Part shown: positions 35,345 through 44,787 of the stretch, in pieces
How the letters are laid out: each line of letters opens with the position of its first letter
How positions within the stretch are numbered: the stretch's first letter is position 1
NCBI GenBank assembly: GCA_022786605.1
Contig: JALFWW010000019.1
Location: forward strand, 1 to 64,000
Origin: Clostridia bacterium
Lineage (GTDB): Bacteria; Bacillota; Clostridia; Lachnospirales; Anaerotignaceae
DNA length: 64,000 bases
Direction of reading: 5' to 3'
Position numbers and translations under genes: made by a program
The notes under the pieces: generated by a model
The model's database searches: none
The model's input: only the letters and a program-made list of their open reading frames with translations
What the model was told of the DNA's origin: nothing

Positions 35345-35406
35345 ATTCCTCGCCGCCTTTCTGTGAAAACTTTACACGAAAACCGCCCTGCCGTCAATGA
35401 AAATCC

Positions 35407-35446
35407 AAAAAGGCGCAAAACCACAGCCTGTGATTTCGCGCCTTTT
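35407..35446 (-). terminator. Rho-independent terminator after spoIIE
   Basis: AAAAAGGCGC (35407-35416) pairs with GCGCCTTTT (35438-35446), with CACAG/CTGTG inside. It runs into TTTTT on the minus strand directly after spoIIE. Confidence 0.8.
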
Positions 35447-35447
35447 C

Positions 35448-37838
35448 TCACGCTATCTTTTTCCAGAATCTTGCCGCCTGCACCGTCATGTCGTCCGGCT
35501 CTTTCTGGCAATGCTCCTGTGCCGCCTGTAATATAAAATCCGCCGCGTCTTGAGGGTTTGCAAAGCCTTGAGGTAAAAATTTCTCCTCCAGCCATTGGGC
35601 TGTCTGCCGTTCTCCTCCAAAAGCATCGGTGATGCCGTCTGTCAACAGCAGAATCAAATCCCCATCCTTCAAACGCATGTCGTTTTTCTCCACACGCACC
35701 TGTTCCAGTATGCCCGCAGGCAGAGTATGGGCATAAACAGAAATGACCCGATTTCCCCGGCAGATAAAAGAAGCCACCGCTCCCAGCTTGATGAACTCCG
35801 CCTGTCCGTCATAGAGGTCTACACTGCAAATATCCAGTGTTGCATAGTTTTCTTCAGCACGGCGCAAAAGCAATGCGGAATTGATGAGCTGCACCGCCAA
35901 TTCTCTGGAAAATCCTGCCGCCGCAAACTGTTCCAAAAGCTCAATGGCAGCCTTGCTTTCTGCCGCCGCTTTTTCTCCGGTGCCCATGCCGTCAGACACT
36001 GCCAAAAGGGCAGTTCCTCTTTCGCTTTCCAGAAAAGAAGAAGCGTCGCCGCAGGGCTTGCCCATTTCTCCTGCCGCAAAAGCCGTTGCCGCCGTCAAAG
36101 CAAAAACAGGGGATTCCACGAAGGTCAGCACACAGCCTTCCCCTTCCAGATGGCACACATTTTCGTCCACCTGTTCCATCTGCCGCCCCAGCGTCTTTCG
36201 TACCACAGGCAGAATGGCTTCCCGACAAATACCTCTGCCATTGCAACCTCGCACCACCAGCCGCACCTGTTTTCCTCTGCCGCCTTTCTCCTCGGTAACC
36301 TGCACTTCCCGCACACGGATGCCGGCTTTTCGCAGGGCAAGGGTAAGGCTTCCCTGCAAATTTTCCAGAATGATACAACCTGTATCCATTTGTCCCGTCA
36401 GCTCCTCCAGAATACCACCCACAGCGTCCAACTGCTGTCCCACCAGATTGCGGCATTCCTGTAATCTGCCTGCCCAGACCAAGTCTTGACGGTATCGTTC
36501 ATAAACGGTGCATACTGTTTGGGCAAAGGCTTCTTTTCGGGGGCACATTTCCTGAAACCACGGCGGAAGCTGTTCCGTGGTGACCCGTCCCGCCCCATCA
36601 CAGCCGGACAAAGCGGAAAATGTCATGCTGTAGGTGCGATACACTTCCTCCTCCCAGCAATAGTGCGCCATGCCGCAGCTTTGGCAGACCTTCTCCGCCA
36701 CCGTATCCACCAAAGCCGAAATCTCCTGTTTTCTCGTTTCTTCTTCGCCGCCGAATACCTTTGCCAGACCATGAAAAGCCTTTCCAAAGCCCCGCAGACG
36801 TTCCTCTGCCATTTCCCGCATCTGGGTATAGCGGTCTTTTGCCTGATTTGCCTGCCAAAGTCCCCCAGCCCCTGCCAGTATCTTTTTGGGCAGAAACAAA
36901 AACAGCAAGGCACCAACACCCAGCCAAAGAAGCTGATCTTTATTTTCAAAGACAGGCTCGCCGTAAAAACTGAACAGCACTGCCGTCATCCAAAAAGCCG
37001 TTCCAGCAAAGAACCTGCCAACATCCTTCAGGCATCCAGCCAACAGTCCGCCCAAAGCCAGCACCGCAAAAAGGGAAAGATTCCCAACACCGCAAGCAAA
37101 AAGCAAAAAGCCCATGAGGGCACCTGCCGCCGCACCGCCGCCAACGCCTTCCCGCCATGCGGCAATGAGCAAAAACAACGCCGTCAGCACAGGAAAGAGC
37201 CTGTCCTGCAAAAAAGGCAGTTCCATCTGTGCCGCTCCCGTCAAAGCGCCACCCAGAATCAGAAGCACCGATAAGGTTTCCTCTCGGCTCCACACTGCCG
37301 TTCTCTTGGGCGCAAACAACACCCCTGCCCCTTTCTGCACCAACAGGGAAATGCCAAGCACCATGGCACTTTCCACCCCTGCCACCACAAAATAGAAGGT
37401 CAGTCCGCCTTGCCCAACAGCGTAAAAACATCCGCCCAAGACCATGGCAAAGGCACCCAGCAAGGCTTTTTTCAAGGTTTCTTCCGCCGTGACAAATCGT
37501 CCCAATGTCAAATGGATGAGCGTTGCCGCCAAAAGCACCGCGCCATGCTTCAAAGCTGCGCCATTTCCCATGCCGCCTAATGCTGCTGCGGACAATGCCA
37601 GCCAAAACACCCGACCACTGCCCAGAAACACCGACAATATGCTCATGGCAAGGGGATGTAAAATCTGCAGCACCTCGCCGCCGCTCCAAAGATACACCAT
37701 CATCCATAAAGTGCCATATCGTCCCGCCTGCGCCAGAGAAGCTTTCTGTTTCGCCTTAGGGGCAGGCACAGGACGCAGGGCTTTCCCCAAAGGGGGCAGT
37801 TTCTGTTCCGTTTCCAGTAAAATTTCCGTTTTTTCCAT
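35448..37838 (-). CDS. spoIIE: Stage II sporulation protein E (PP2C phosphatase)
   Basis: The 796-aa protein has about ten N-terminal membrane helices (residues 45-330), a central oligomerisation region with CGMAHYCWEE, and a C-terminal PP2C-type phosphatase with AVSDGMGTGEKAAAESKAAIELL and LILLLTDGITDAFGGER. It dephosphorylates SpoIIAA to activate sigma-F in the forespore, which marks this organism as a sporulator. GGAGGG lies eight bases before ATG 37838. The sequence is unusually Gly/Ala-rich in the membrane part. Confidence 0.94.
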   Translation of the reverse strand: MEKTEILLETEQKLPPLGKALRPVPAPKAKQKASLAQAGRYGTLWMMVYLWSGGEVLQILHPLAMSILSVFLGSGRVFWLALSAAALGGMGNGAALKHGAVLLAATLIHLTLGRFVTAEETLKKALLGAFAMVLGGCFYAVGQGGLTFYFVVAGVESAMVLGISLLVQKGAGVLFAPKRTAVWSREETLSVLLILGGALTGAAQMELPFLQDRLFPVLTALFLLIAAWREGVGGGAAAGALMGFLLFACGVGNLSLFAVLALGGLLAGCLKDVGRFFAGTAFWMTAVLFSFYGEPVFENKDQLLWLGVGALLFLFLPKKILAGAGGLWQANQAKDRYTQMREMAEERLRGFGKAFHGLAKVFGGEEETRKQEISALVDTVAEKVCQSCGMAHYCWEEEVYRTYSMTFSALSGCDGAGRVTTEQLPPWFQEMCPRKEAFAQTVCTVYERYRQDLVWAGRLQECRNLVGQQLDAVGGILEELTGQMDTGCIILENLQGSLTLALRKAGIRVREVQVTEEKGGRGKQVRLVVRGCNGRGICREAILPVVRKTLGRQMEQVDENVCHLEGEGCVLTFVESPVFALTAATAFAAGEMGKPCGDASSFLESERGTALLAVSDGMGTGEKAAAESKAAIELLEQFAAAGFSRELAVQLINSALLLRRAEENYATLDICSVDLYDGQAEFIKLGAVASFICRGNRVISVYAHTLPAGILEQVRVEKNDMRLKDGDLILLLTDGITDAFGGERQTAQWLEEKFLPQGFANPQDAADFILQAAQEHCQKEPDDMTVQAARFWKKIA

Positions 37839-37924
37839 ATGTCTTTCCCTCCATAGTCATAGTTTACGGAAATATGCCTGTTTTTTTTGGCGAAACCTGT
37901 CTTTATCGTCCTGTTTTTTCCGAC

Positions 37925-37956
37925 AAAAAAAGCCGTCCTTATTTCCTAAGAACGAC
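37925..37956 (-). terminator. Terminator of the dnaD-dnaI-cdd1 operon
   Basis: GCCGTCCTTA (37932-37941) pairs with TAAGAACGAC (37947-37956) with G-T pairs, and the minus strand continues into seven T. The upstream end of spoIIE's leader begins right after it. Confidence 0.75.
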
Positions 37957-37963
37957 CTTCTCT

Positions 37964-38230
37964 CTATCTTTCCGGGTATGGGTGGTCTTTCCAGTACCAC
38001 CATTTCAGTTTTTCCGGGTCTTTCTCCTGATTTTCCGCATAGTAGACCGCCAGCCGCCATACGTACAGGGCACAAGGGTCTACCCGAAAGCCCTTGGCGG
38101 CACAATCTTTTTCATAAATTTCCTGGGGGTCTTTTCCTTTCAGGTCCGCAAGGGTATGGATGCCCTGCTGTTCCAAATAGGACGCCATTTTCGGTCCCAC
38201 ACCGGGAATCTGGCACAACTCACTTTTCAT
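37964..38230 (-). CDS. Helix-hairpin-helix protein (Cdd1 family)
   Basis: The 88-aa protein has an N-terminal helix-hairpin-helix (LCQIPGVGPKMASYLEQQGIHTLADLKGKDP) and a C-terminal CALYVWRLAVYYAE region matching the Cdd1 or pathogenicity-locus family. Its members are small putative nucleic-acid-binding proteins of unknown role. It follows dnaI by nine bases and is the last gene of the primosome operon. Confidence 0.78.
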   Translation of the reverse strand: MKSELCQIPGVGPKMASYLEQQGIHTLADLKGKDPQEIYEKDCAAKGFRVDPCALYVWRLAVYYAENQEKDPEKLKWWYWKDHPYPER

Positions 38231-38239
38231 GACAATCCC

Positions 38240-39232
38240 TCACTTTCGGAATTTCTTCACCACACGAATATCATCCCCAAAGAATTTCAGCACCTTATAC
38301 TCCCGCAGACGGGAAGTGATACGGTCTGAATACTGATTGGTGATATCCTCGGGATTCAGGTTTGTGGAAATGATGACGGATTTATTTTTCAGCTTTCGGT
38401 CATTGATGAGGCGGAACAGTTCCGACGCTGTAAAGAGGGTTGCAAACTCTGTGCCCAAGTCGTCGATGATGAGCAAATCCGCTTCCAGCAGTTCCTTGTC
38501 CCATTCTTCTTTCTCCCCATCCTCATCCTTAGAAAAGCGGATTTCTTCCAGCTTGCGGAACAACTGCCCTGCCGTCAGATACAGCACCACATATCCCTGA
38601 TCCAGCAGTTCTTTGGCGATACAGCTGCACAGGAAAGTTTTTCCCAATCCTGTTGCGCCGTAAAGCAGGAGGTTTTGTCCTCCATCGGCAAAGTTTTCCA
38701 CAAAAGCCAAGGCCTGACGCAAAATCTGCATGGCGTTTTCTCTGGGAGAAATGCCTTCTTTTTTGGAAACCTGCTCACTGTAGAGCCGCACATCAAAATG
38801 GTCGAAGTTTTCCACTTTCACAATATCCCGCACGTTGGACTGGTCATAAAGCTTGTCCATGACTTTCTGTTTCAGGCAGGTACAAGGCACGTTATCCACA
38901 TAGCCTGTATCTTTGCAGGTTTCACAGACATATTCCAGTTCCATATCTGCCGGTGTCAAGCCGATGCTTTCCAATAGCATCCGCCGTTCTGTCTGCAATT
39001 CTTTCTGTTTTGCCCGCATTTCCACTAAGGCATCCTGCATATCACCGGGCTTCAAGAGCACCAGCTTTGCCGTCTGCACGCCCAACATGGAAAGGGTTTC
39101 GTCGATTTCCTTCACCCTTGGCAGACGCAGGTATACCCTCTCTTTCCGCTGGCGCAGTTTTGCCGCCTGTTCTGTCCGCAAAGCGTCGTATTCCCGCAGG
39201 ATTTCTTTATAAATCTGTGTTCTGGTTGCCAA
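38240..39232 (-). CDS. dnaI: DnaI/DnaC-like helicase loader ATPase
   Basis: The 330-aa protein has an N-terminal helical region, a zinc-binding CETCKDTGYVDNVPCTCLKQ segment near residues 105-125, and an AAA+ domain with Walker A YGATGLGKT and Walker B LLIIDDLGTE. These are the features of Firmicute DnaI-type loaders that place the replicative helicase. It is 15 bases downstream of the DnaD-domain gene, its usual partner in primosome assembly. Confidence 0.88.
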   Translation of the reverse strand: MATRTQIYKEILREYDALRTEQAAKLRQRKERVYLRLPRVKEIDETLSMLGVQTAKLVLLKPGDMQDALVEMRAKQKELQTERRMLLESIGLTPADMELEYVCETCKDTGYVDNVPCTCLKQKVMDKLYDQSNVRDIVKVENFDHFDVRLYSEQVSKKEGISPRENAMQILRQALAFVENFADGGQNLLLYGATGLGKTFLCSCIAKELLDQGYVVLYLTAGQLFRKLEEIRFSKDEDGEKEEWDKELLEADLLIIDDLGTEFATLFTASELFRLINDRKLKNKSVIISTNLNPEDITNQYSDRITSRLREYKVLKFFGDDIRVVKKFRK

Positions 39233-39247
39233 AATTTCTCACCTGCC

Positions 39248-40186
39248 TTACCATTCTCGTTGTTTTTCCCGTTCCAATCGTTCCAGTTCGTTATAGTCCC
39301 ATTCCCGCTGGGTGTAGTTGATGAAACGGTTCTGTCTTTGGGGTGCTGTCTGTCTGGGCTGCTCAGAAGCCTTCTGCTGGGCGCGTTTTGCCGCAAAGGC
39401 TTCATCCAGTCTGGCAATATCCTCCTGACTTTTCACCCCTGCCTGATGCCACTGGTGCAAAATCTTATCAGCATAGGCAAAGCTGACGCCGCCCGTGCGC
39501 ATGATGGTACGTTCGCATGCCGTCACCACCACATCCAAAGGCAGTTTATACTCCCGCAGCCATTTTTTCATATACGTTTCTTCTTCCGGCGCAGGCAGAC
39601 GTTTCCCCTGCCCGAAAGCACGCATGATGGCGCCATAGCCTTCCTTGCGGATCTGCAAATATTCCTCCACGGCTTCCAGAGAATCCAAACCTTCCTCTGC
39701 CCAGCCCATGGCTACTTTTTCGATATAATGCATCCCCCGTTTGCCGCGGGAAATGCAGTAAGTCAGCAGCATGTCAATGACTTCCAAAGGCAGTCCCAGC
39801 CAGTCATAAAAGCTGAACAATGTCGCCATATCGCCGCTGGAAAGGGTCTTGCCCAATTTCTGCTGAGCAGACTGAAACAGCCCCTTCACATCCTCCCGCT
39901 TCAGATAACAGGACAATTCCGCAGGGGAATACTGGGGGCGCTCCGAAGGGATGGCTTTTGGCTGGGACACCTGCGCCGCTTCTTTTGCGAAACAGTCCCG
40001 TTCCTCCCAATACCGCCATGCTTTCAGCACATCGCTTTCCAGTATTTCCAGCTTTTCCGCGATTTCTGCCGCTGAAGTCTTGCCTTCTGCCGCTTTTGTC
40101 ATCAAAAAGACGGACACATACAGCGGGGGCGCCTTTGGCACTTCTTTTTCGATAAAATCTTTCAAAATACGGATTTCCTCCGCCAT
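39248..40186 (-). CDS. dnaD: DnaD-domain primosome protein
   Basis: The 312-aa protein has an N-terminal winged-helix-like region (KTSAAEIAEKLEILESDVLKAWRYWEERD), then two DnaD (DnaB_2) domains including YGAIMRAFGQGKRLP and VVTACERTIMRTGGVSFAYADKILHQW. It is expected to help recruit the helicase loader at origins and at stalled forks. GGAGG precedes ATG 40186, and TTGTGA with a 17-base gap to TATAAT gives a good minus-strand promoter around 40215-40245. Confidence 0.88.
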   Translation of the reverse strand: MAEEIRILKDFIEKEVPKAPPLYVSVFLMTKAAEGKTSAAEIAEKLEILESDVLKAWRYWEERDCFAKEAAQVSQPKAIPSERPQYSPAELSCYLKREDVKGLFQSAQQKLGKTLSSGDMATLFSFYDWLGLPLEVIDMLLTYCISRGKRGMHYIEKVAMGWAEEGLDSLEAVEEYLQIRKEGYGAIMRAFGQGKRLPAPEEETYMKKWLREYKLPLDVVVTACERTIMRTGGVSFAYADKILHQWHQAGVKSQEDIARLDEAFAAKRAQQKASEQPRQTAPQRQNRFINYTQREWDYNELERLEREKQREW

Positions 40187-40249
40187 ATCTCTCCCTCCTT
40201 TTCTCTACGCATACAGGGTTATTATACTACAAAACCCTTCCCTTCACAA

Positions 40250-40280
40250 CAAAAGAGGAACCTGCTAAGCAAGTTCCTCT
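40250..40280 (-). terminator. Rho-independent terminator after the tagO/wecA gene
   Basis: AGAGGAAC/GTTCCTCT (40254-40261/40273-40280) is followed by TTTTG on the minus strand, six bases after the glycosyltransferase stop. Confidence 0.75.
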
Positions 40281-40285
40281 GAACC

Positions 40286-41326
40286 TTACTGATTTTTATT
40301 TTTGATGTGGGCATTGAAATAGTAAATGATGAAACTCAGTACCACCACTGTCAGCAAAGCCACCACGAAGATACGGGAGTCTTTGACGGCAATGAAGATG
40401 GCAAGCAGTCCCAGAAAAATACTGATGGCGTACATGATAAGCACCGCCTTTTTCTGGCTGAAACCATGGTCGATGAGTTTATGGTGCAGATGCCCTCTGT
40501 CTGCCTGCATGATGGGCTGATGTTTCGCCATACGACGAAGCATGGCAAAAATGGTATCGAAAATAGGCAGACCAATACAGAAAATACTTACCACCAGCGC
40601 CAGCAGGGCATAGCCTTTGAATACGCCCAAAATACTGGTTACTGCCAGCACAAAGCCCAAAAATGTGGAGCCTGTATCCCCCATGAAGATTTCCGCGGGG
40701 TTAAAGTTACGGGGCAAGAAGCCCAGACACGCACCAGCCAGAGCCGCAGTCAGCACCACCGCTGTGGTGGAACCTGTCATGATACACAGCACCATCAGGC
40801 TCAGGGCCGCAATGCCTGTTACCCCAGCCGCCAAACCGTCCAGACCGTCAATGAGGTTTACGGCGTTGGTAACCCCAACGATCCACACCAGCGTAATGGG
40901 GATGCTCAATTTCTGCAATGTTGCTGTTACAGGCCACAGTACGATCTGAATCTGTGTGCCGGAGAAAATAACGATCAGCGCCGCTACCATCTGCACGCAG
41001 AATTTCAGTTTTGCCGGCAGGTCTTTCATATCGTCGATCATACCCAGCACCGCAATGATGCCAGCGCCTACGATAAAGCCCACAAACTGTTTGGGGCTCA
41101 TGCTGCGGTCAAAGAAATAGACCATCAGCACCGTAATGAGAAAGCCCAGCACAATGGCAACGCCTCCCATACGGGGCATGGGTTTTTTATGTACCCCTCT
41201 GTCCTTGGGATAGTCAATGGCGCCCACTTTTGCGGAAAGCCATTTTGCGAAAGGTGTCGTCACCAGCGTGATAGCAAAAGCGCAGGCAAACGCCGCAATA
41301 TATAACAACCAGTTATGCTCTACCAA
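40286..41326 (-). CDS. Undecaprenyl-phosphate sugar-1-phosphate transferase (TagO/WecA type)
   Basis: The 346-aa polytopic membrane protein has about eleven helices and the MraY/WecA signatures: DYPKDRGVHKKPMPRMGG, AVNLIDGLDGLAAG with the catalytic Asp pair region, GDTGSTFLGF and a C-terminal histidine loop ADRGHLHHKLIDHG. It transfers a sugar phosphate to undecaprenyl phosphate to start teichoic-acid or other wall polysaccharide synthesis. MraY proper is less likely given the single HLHH loop and position outside the mur cluster. It may be co-transcribed with upp upstream. Confidence 0.88.
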   Translation of the reverse strand: MVEHNWLLYIAAFACAFAITLVTTPFAKWLSAKVGAIDYPKDRGVHKKPMPRMGGVAIVLGFLITVLMVYFFDRSMSPKQFVGFIVGAGIIAVLGMIDDMKDLPAKLKFCVQMVAALIVIFSGTQIQIVLWPVTATLQKLSIPITLVWIVGVTNAVNLIDGLDGLAAGVTGIAALSLMVLCIMTGSTTAVVLTAALAGACLGFLPRNFNPAEIFMGDTGSTFLGFVLAVTSILGVFKGYALLALVVSIFCIGLPIFDTIFAMLRRMAKHQPIMQADRGHLHHKLIDHGFSQKKAVLIMYAISIFLGLLAIFIAVKDSRIFVVALLTVVVLSFIIYYFNAHIKNKNQ

Positions 41327-41376
41327 AAAAATTCACTCCTAACCCTTTCGGCAAGCGCCGAAAAAAGGAACCCAGT

Positions 41377-42003
41377 TTATTTCGTACCGAAAATACGGTC
41401 ACCGGCGTCCCCCAGACCAGGCACAATATAGCCATGGTCATTCAGACATGTATCATAAGCCGCCGCGTAAATATCCACATCGGGATGGGCTTCCTGTATC
41501 TTTTTCACGCCTTCCGGCGCAGCCAGAATACACAGGAAGATAATCTTCTTTACGCCTTTATCCTTCAAAAATCCGATGGCAGCTTCCGCAGTACCGCCTG
41601 TTGCCAGCATAGGGTCTGTCAGAAAGACCGTTCTTTCTTCCACATCGGCAGGCAGTTTGCAGTAGTATTCCACAGGCAGCAGTGTTTCGGGGTCACGATA
41701 CAGACCGATATGCCCGATCTTTGCTGTGGGCATAAGCCGCAGCAGCCCCTCTGTCATGCCGATACCCGCACGGAGGATAGGCACAATGGCAAGTTTGGTG
41801 TCGATGGTACGGCACTGTGCCATATCCACCGGTGTCTGCACCTGAATTTCTTTCAAAGGCAGATCTCTGGTGGCTTCATAGGAAAGGAGCATGGCTACTT
41901 CGCCAATGATCTCGCGAAATTCCTTTGCGCCAGTTTCTGCGTCACGCAGCATTGCCATCTTGCTCTGGATCAGCGGATGTTCCGATACGAATAATTTACT
42001 CAT
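41377..42003 (-). CDS. upp: Uracil phosphoribosyltransferase
   Basis: The 208-aa enzyme makes UMP from uracil and PRPP. The PRPP-binding loop [16 protein letters not shown] and the C-terminal uracil site [17 protein letters not shown] are present, together with [11 protein letters not shown]. It is 15 bases downstream of rpiB in a minus-strand operon. Confidence 0.96.
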   Translation of the reverse strand: MSKLFVSEHPLIQSKMAMLRDAETGAKEFREIIGEVAMLLSYEATRDLPLKEIQVQTPVDMAQCRTIDTKLAIVPILRAGIGMTEGLLRLMPTAKIGHIGLYRDPETLLPVEYYCKLPADVEERTVFLTDPMLATGGTAEAAIGFLKDKGVKKIIFLCILAAPEGVKKIQEAHPDVDIYAAAYDTCLNDHGYIVPGLGDAGDRIFGTK

Positions 42004-42018
42004 GGATTTCCCCCTTTA

Positions 42019-42447
42019 TCAATCTTCGATCTGCTTGATTCTTCTGATATGACGTTCATCATTGGAAAAAGGTGTTTCCAAGAATGCTTTTACGATCTCC
42101 AGCGCCAGACCAGGACCTGTCACACGGGCACCCATAGCCAGAATATTGGCATCGTTATGTTCTCTGGTTGCTTTTGCGGAGAACACATCGCCGCACAGTG
42201 CCGCGCGGATGCCTTTGACTTTGTTTGCCACAATGGAGATACCGATGCCTGTGCCGCAGATGAGGATGCCTTTTTCACATTCGCCGTCTGCTACTGCATG
42301 GGCAACCAGTTTGCCATATACGGGATAATCCACGGATTCTTCGGAGAATGTACCGTAATTTTTATAAGGAATGTTGTTTGCGTCTAAATAAGCGATAACT
42401 TCCTTCATCAGAGGGAAACCGCCGTGGTCACAACCAAGTGCTATCAT
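42019..42447 (-). CDS. rpiB: Ribose 5-phosphate isomerase B
   Basis: The 142-aa RpiB/LacAB enzyme interconverts ribose 5-phosphate and ribulose 5-phosphate. It begins MIALGCDHGGFPLMKEV and has the active-site ILICGTGIGISIVANK loop with its catalytic cysteine. Its start overlaps the stop of the upstream sua5 gene by four bases. The sua5-rpiB-upp order is common in Clostridia. Confidence 0.95.
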   Translation of the reverse strand: MIALGCDHGGFPLMKEVIAYLDANNIPYKNYGTFSEESVDYPVYGKLVAHAVADGECEKGILICGTGIGISIVANKVKGIRAALCGDVFSAKATREHNDANILAMGARVTGPGLALEIVKAFLETPFSNDERHIRRIKQIED

Positions 42448-43505
42448 TTTTCTTCTCCTTTCGCTTCAATGAAACGGTAACCGGCAGACTTCTGGAGCCG
42501 GTTCATGATTGCCAGCCCTTCCCCCTCCAGAGGGAATACTTCCGCGTATACCGTATCTGCTTCCAAGAAATCGAATTTGCGCAATACTTTGAACAGATTG
42601 GCGCCCACTTCCTCCAGATTTTCCCGACTGCCTACAGACAGGACAATGTCCGCTGTATAGCCGTCTTTGGATTCCTCTGTGGCAAGGACGCCCACTTTTT
42701 TCCCTGCAGCTTTTTCCTGTGCCGTCAGGGCATTGATGGTTTCCTGCACCCTTTCTCCACGCACCAGATACACTTCCGCTCTGGGGGAATAATGGGTATA
42801 TTTCATGCCAGGGGCTTTGGGACGCAGTCCTTCCTGCGGTTTCTGCAAAATGGCAGGGTCTACAGTCACTTCGCCCACAAAAGGTTCCATCATTTCCTTT
42901 GTGATGGCACCGGGACGGAGGATCATCGGAGGGGTCACAGAAACATCCACAATGGTGGATTCCAGTCCCCACTCTGCCGCGCCGCCATCGAGAATCATGT
43001 CGATCTTCCCATCCAGATCAAAAGCCACATGGGATGCCCTTGTGGGGCTGGGCTTGCCGGATGCGTTGGCACTGGGCGCCGCAATGGGCAGACCTGCCGC
43101 ACGAATCAGGGCCATGGCAACGGGATGTGATGGAAAGCGCACTGCTACCGTATCCAGTCCGCCAGTGACGGAATCAGGCACAATATCCGTTTTCGGGAAT
43201 ATCATGGTCAATGGTCCCGGCCAGAAAGCATCCATGAGTTTCTGCGCCGCCGCAGGAATCTCCCGCACAATGGGACGCAATTCACTGATTTGGGAGATAT
43301 GCAGGATCAAAGGATTGTCAGAAGGACGCCCCTTTGCCAGATAAATGCCTTTGCAGGCTTCACCGTCCAGACCGTTGCCTCCCAAACCATAAACCGTTTC
43401 TGTTGGGAAGGCAACCAGACCGCCTCTTTTGAGGATTTCAGCACCTTCGGCGATGATGTCCGCATCGGGCTGCAGGGGGTCAACCTTGCGCAAAATGGTT
43501 TTCAT
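42444..43505 (-). CDS. L-threonylcarbamoyladenylate synthase (Sua5/YwlC)
   Basis: The 353-aa protein makes threonylcarbamoyl-AMP for the t6A modification of ANN-decoding tRNAs. The N-terminal YrdC domain has GGLVAFPTETVYGLGGNGLD and KGRPSDNPLILHI; the C-terminal Sua5 domain has SPGMKYTHYSPRAEVYLV in the linker (its start reads APGMKYTHYSPRA). ATG 43505 is four bases after the upstream stop and has no SD of its own, so coupled translation is likely; the longer ORF overlaps the SEC-C gene. Confidence 0.92.
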   Translation of the reverse strand: MKTILRKVDPLQPDADIIAEGAEILKRGGLVAFPTETVYGLGGNGLDGEACKGIYLAKGRPSDNPLILHISQISELRPIVREIPAAAQKLMDAFWPGPLTMIFPKTDIVPDSVTGGLDTVAVRFPSHPVAMALIRAAGLPIAAPSANASGKPSPTRASHVAFDLDGKIDMILDGGAAEWGLESTIVDVSVTPPMILRPGAITKEMMEPFVGEVTVDPAILQKPQEGLRPKAPGMKYTHYSPRAEVYLVRGERVQETINALTAQEKAAGKKVGVLATEESKDGYTADIVLSVGSRENLEEVGANLFKVLRKFDFLEADTVYAEVFPLEGEGLAIMNRLQKSAGYRFIEAKGEEK

Positions 43506-43509
43506 AATC

Positions 43510-44010
43510 TTACAGGTTCGCTCCGCAGCATTTTTTATATTTTTTGCCGCTGCCGCAAGGGCAGGGGTCATTGCGTCCGATTTTTTCACCTTTGACGATG
43601 GTTCTGGAGCGTTTCTGTTCCAGTGTCAGACGTTTTCTGGTGTCCGCGTCAAAGATGCCGTCCCACTGGGGCAGTGTATACAGGTGTTCCGCATGGTATT
43701 CCACCATTTTTTTGAACAGACGTTCAAAGTCGATGTCCAATACAATGGCTGTATCTTCTTCCAGTGTTGTCATTTCATAAGGTGTAGGCAGTACATCGTT
43801 GATACCATCCACGAAAGCCACGATTTCTTCTGTGGTCATGGAGAAGCGGTCTGCCAGTTCTTTTACGGTGCCTTCCAGTTTTGTCACTTTATTTGCCAGA
43901 ATATATTCATAGATGTGCTGTTCCTTGGGCAGATATTCATCCCAAATCGCATCCACACTTCTGCCTTCTTTGGAAAATGCTTTTTCCATCCAGCTTTCAT
44001 ACAAACTCAT
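43510..44010 (-). CDS. SEC-C zinc-finger protein of unknown function
   Basis: The 166-aa protein has a helical body and a C-terminal SEC-C motif, [18 protein letters not shown], which binds zinc in SecA and many small proteins. AAAGGAG lies nine bases before ATG 44010. It precedes and is coupled to sua5. The body resembles nothing I can name; nucleic-acid or ribosome association is only a guess from the SEC-C tail. Confidence 0.78.
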   Translation of the reverse strand: MSLYESWMEKAFSKEGRSVDAIWDEYLPKEQHIYEYILANKVTKLEGTVKELADRFSMTTEEIVAFVDGINDVLPTPYEMTTLEEDTAIVLDIDFERLFKKMVEYHAEHLYTLPQWDGIFDADTRKRLTLEQKRSRTIVKGEKIGRNDPCPCGSGKKYKKCCGANL

Positions 44011-44140
44011 ATCAATTCTCTCCTTTAACTTTATCATCCATTCTTTCGCAAAAAACTTGCTCTTTGCAATCATAATATAATTTTGCCCGATTTGCAACAA
44101 AAAATAGCAATTCCGCCTCTCTGGCTCTCAAAAATCCGCA

Positions 44141-44177
44141 AAAAAACACAGGTACCATAAGTATCCTGTGTTTTTTT
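44141..44177. terminator. Terminator after the Usp-like gene
   Basis: AACACAGGTAC (44145-44155) pairs with GTATCCTGTGTT (44161-44172), flanked by A and T tracts on both sides. It follows the stop codon of the minus-strand gene at 44181. Confidence 0.82.
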
Positions 44178-44180
44178 CGG

Positions 44181-44591
44181 TCATACCGCCGCGGCAGCCA
44201 GTTCTCCCTCGGAAAGCAGGCAGGTGCCCGGCGGCAGAAGTGCCGCAATCCGCTCCAGCAATTCTTTCCAGATGGATTTTTTCTCTTTTTTCACCGGTGG
44301 TTCCAGCAAAACCCCTGTAATATCTTTTTCTCTGGCAAAGCGACTGATGTAGGCTGCCACGTCCCGCTCACAGCACAGGCAGACCTGTCCGCCCAGCCGG
44401 CATCCATAATCCGCCAGCCGCTGCATTTCGTACATTTCTCCGCTTTCCAGTATATTTTCGCCCTGCGTCACATGCAAGATGTATAAATCCCCGTTGCCTG
44501 CCTCTGCGGCATCTTTCGCCAGTTCCATGAATCGCTTGGATTCCTTCCCCGCCGTTACCAGCACCAGTATGTTTTCTTTTTTTGTTTTCAT
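44181..44591 (-). CDS. Universal stress protein-like domain protein
   Basis: The 136-aa protein begins NILVLVTAGKESKRFMELAKDAAEAGNGDLYILHVTQGE, the first strand and loop of a UspA/KdpD-Usp fold, and has LLEPPVKKEKKSIWKELLERI towards the C-terminus. It carries four cysteines including CLCCERD, unusual for the family. There is no Gly-rich ATP-binding signature, so nucleotide binding is doubtful. It appears monocistronic. Role unknown. Confidence 0.6.
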   Translation of the reverse strand: MKTKKENILVLVTAGKESKRFMELAKDAAEAGNGDLYILHVTQGENILESGEMYEMQRLADYGCRLGGQVCLCCERDVAAYISRFAREKDITGVLLEPPVKKEKKSIWKELLERIAALLPPGTCLLSEGELAAAAV

Positions 44592-44734
44592 GAAGGTTGC
44601 CTCCTTACATCATTCGCCAGTTTCCCTGTATGGCGAAAATTTTGTTTTTCAAAAGCTACCATACACTCCATGTTTATCATAACTTATAAATCTTAGAAAA
44701 CACCAATGGTTTCTCTTAATTCTTTCTTACAAAA

Positions 44735-44777
44735 CAAAAGAGAGGACTGACTTTTTCAAAAAAAATCCATCCTCTCT
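44735..44777 (-). terminator. Terminator after the small lipoprotein gene
   Basis: AGAGAGGACTGA (44739-44750) pairs with TCCATCCTCTCT (44766-44777) with mismatches at the top, and TTTTG follows on the minus strand. Confidence 0.65.
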
Positions 44778-44787
44778 GTACAATCTA

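Noticed and set aside
37918-37927. Spo0A-box-like TTTGTCGGAA upstream of spoIIE
   Set aside because: It has an extra base compared with the TTTGTCGAA core and is mostly the T tract of a terminator; too weak to annotate.
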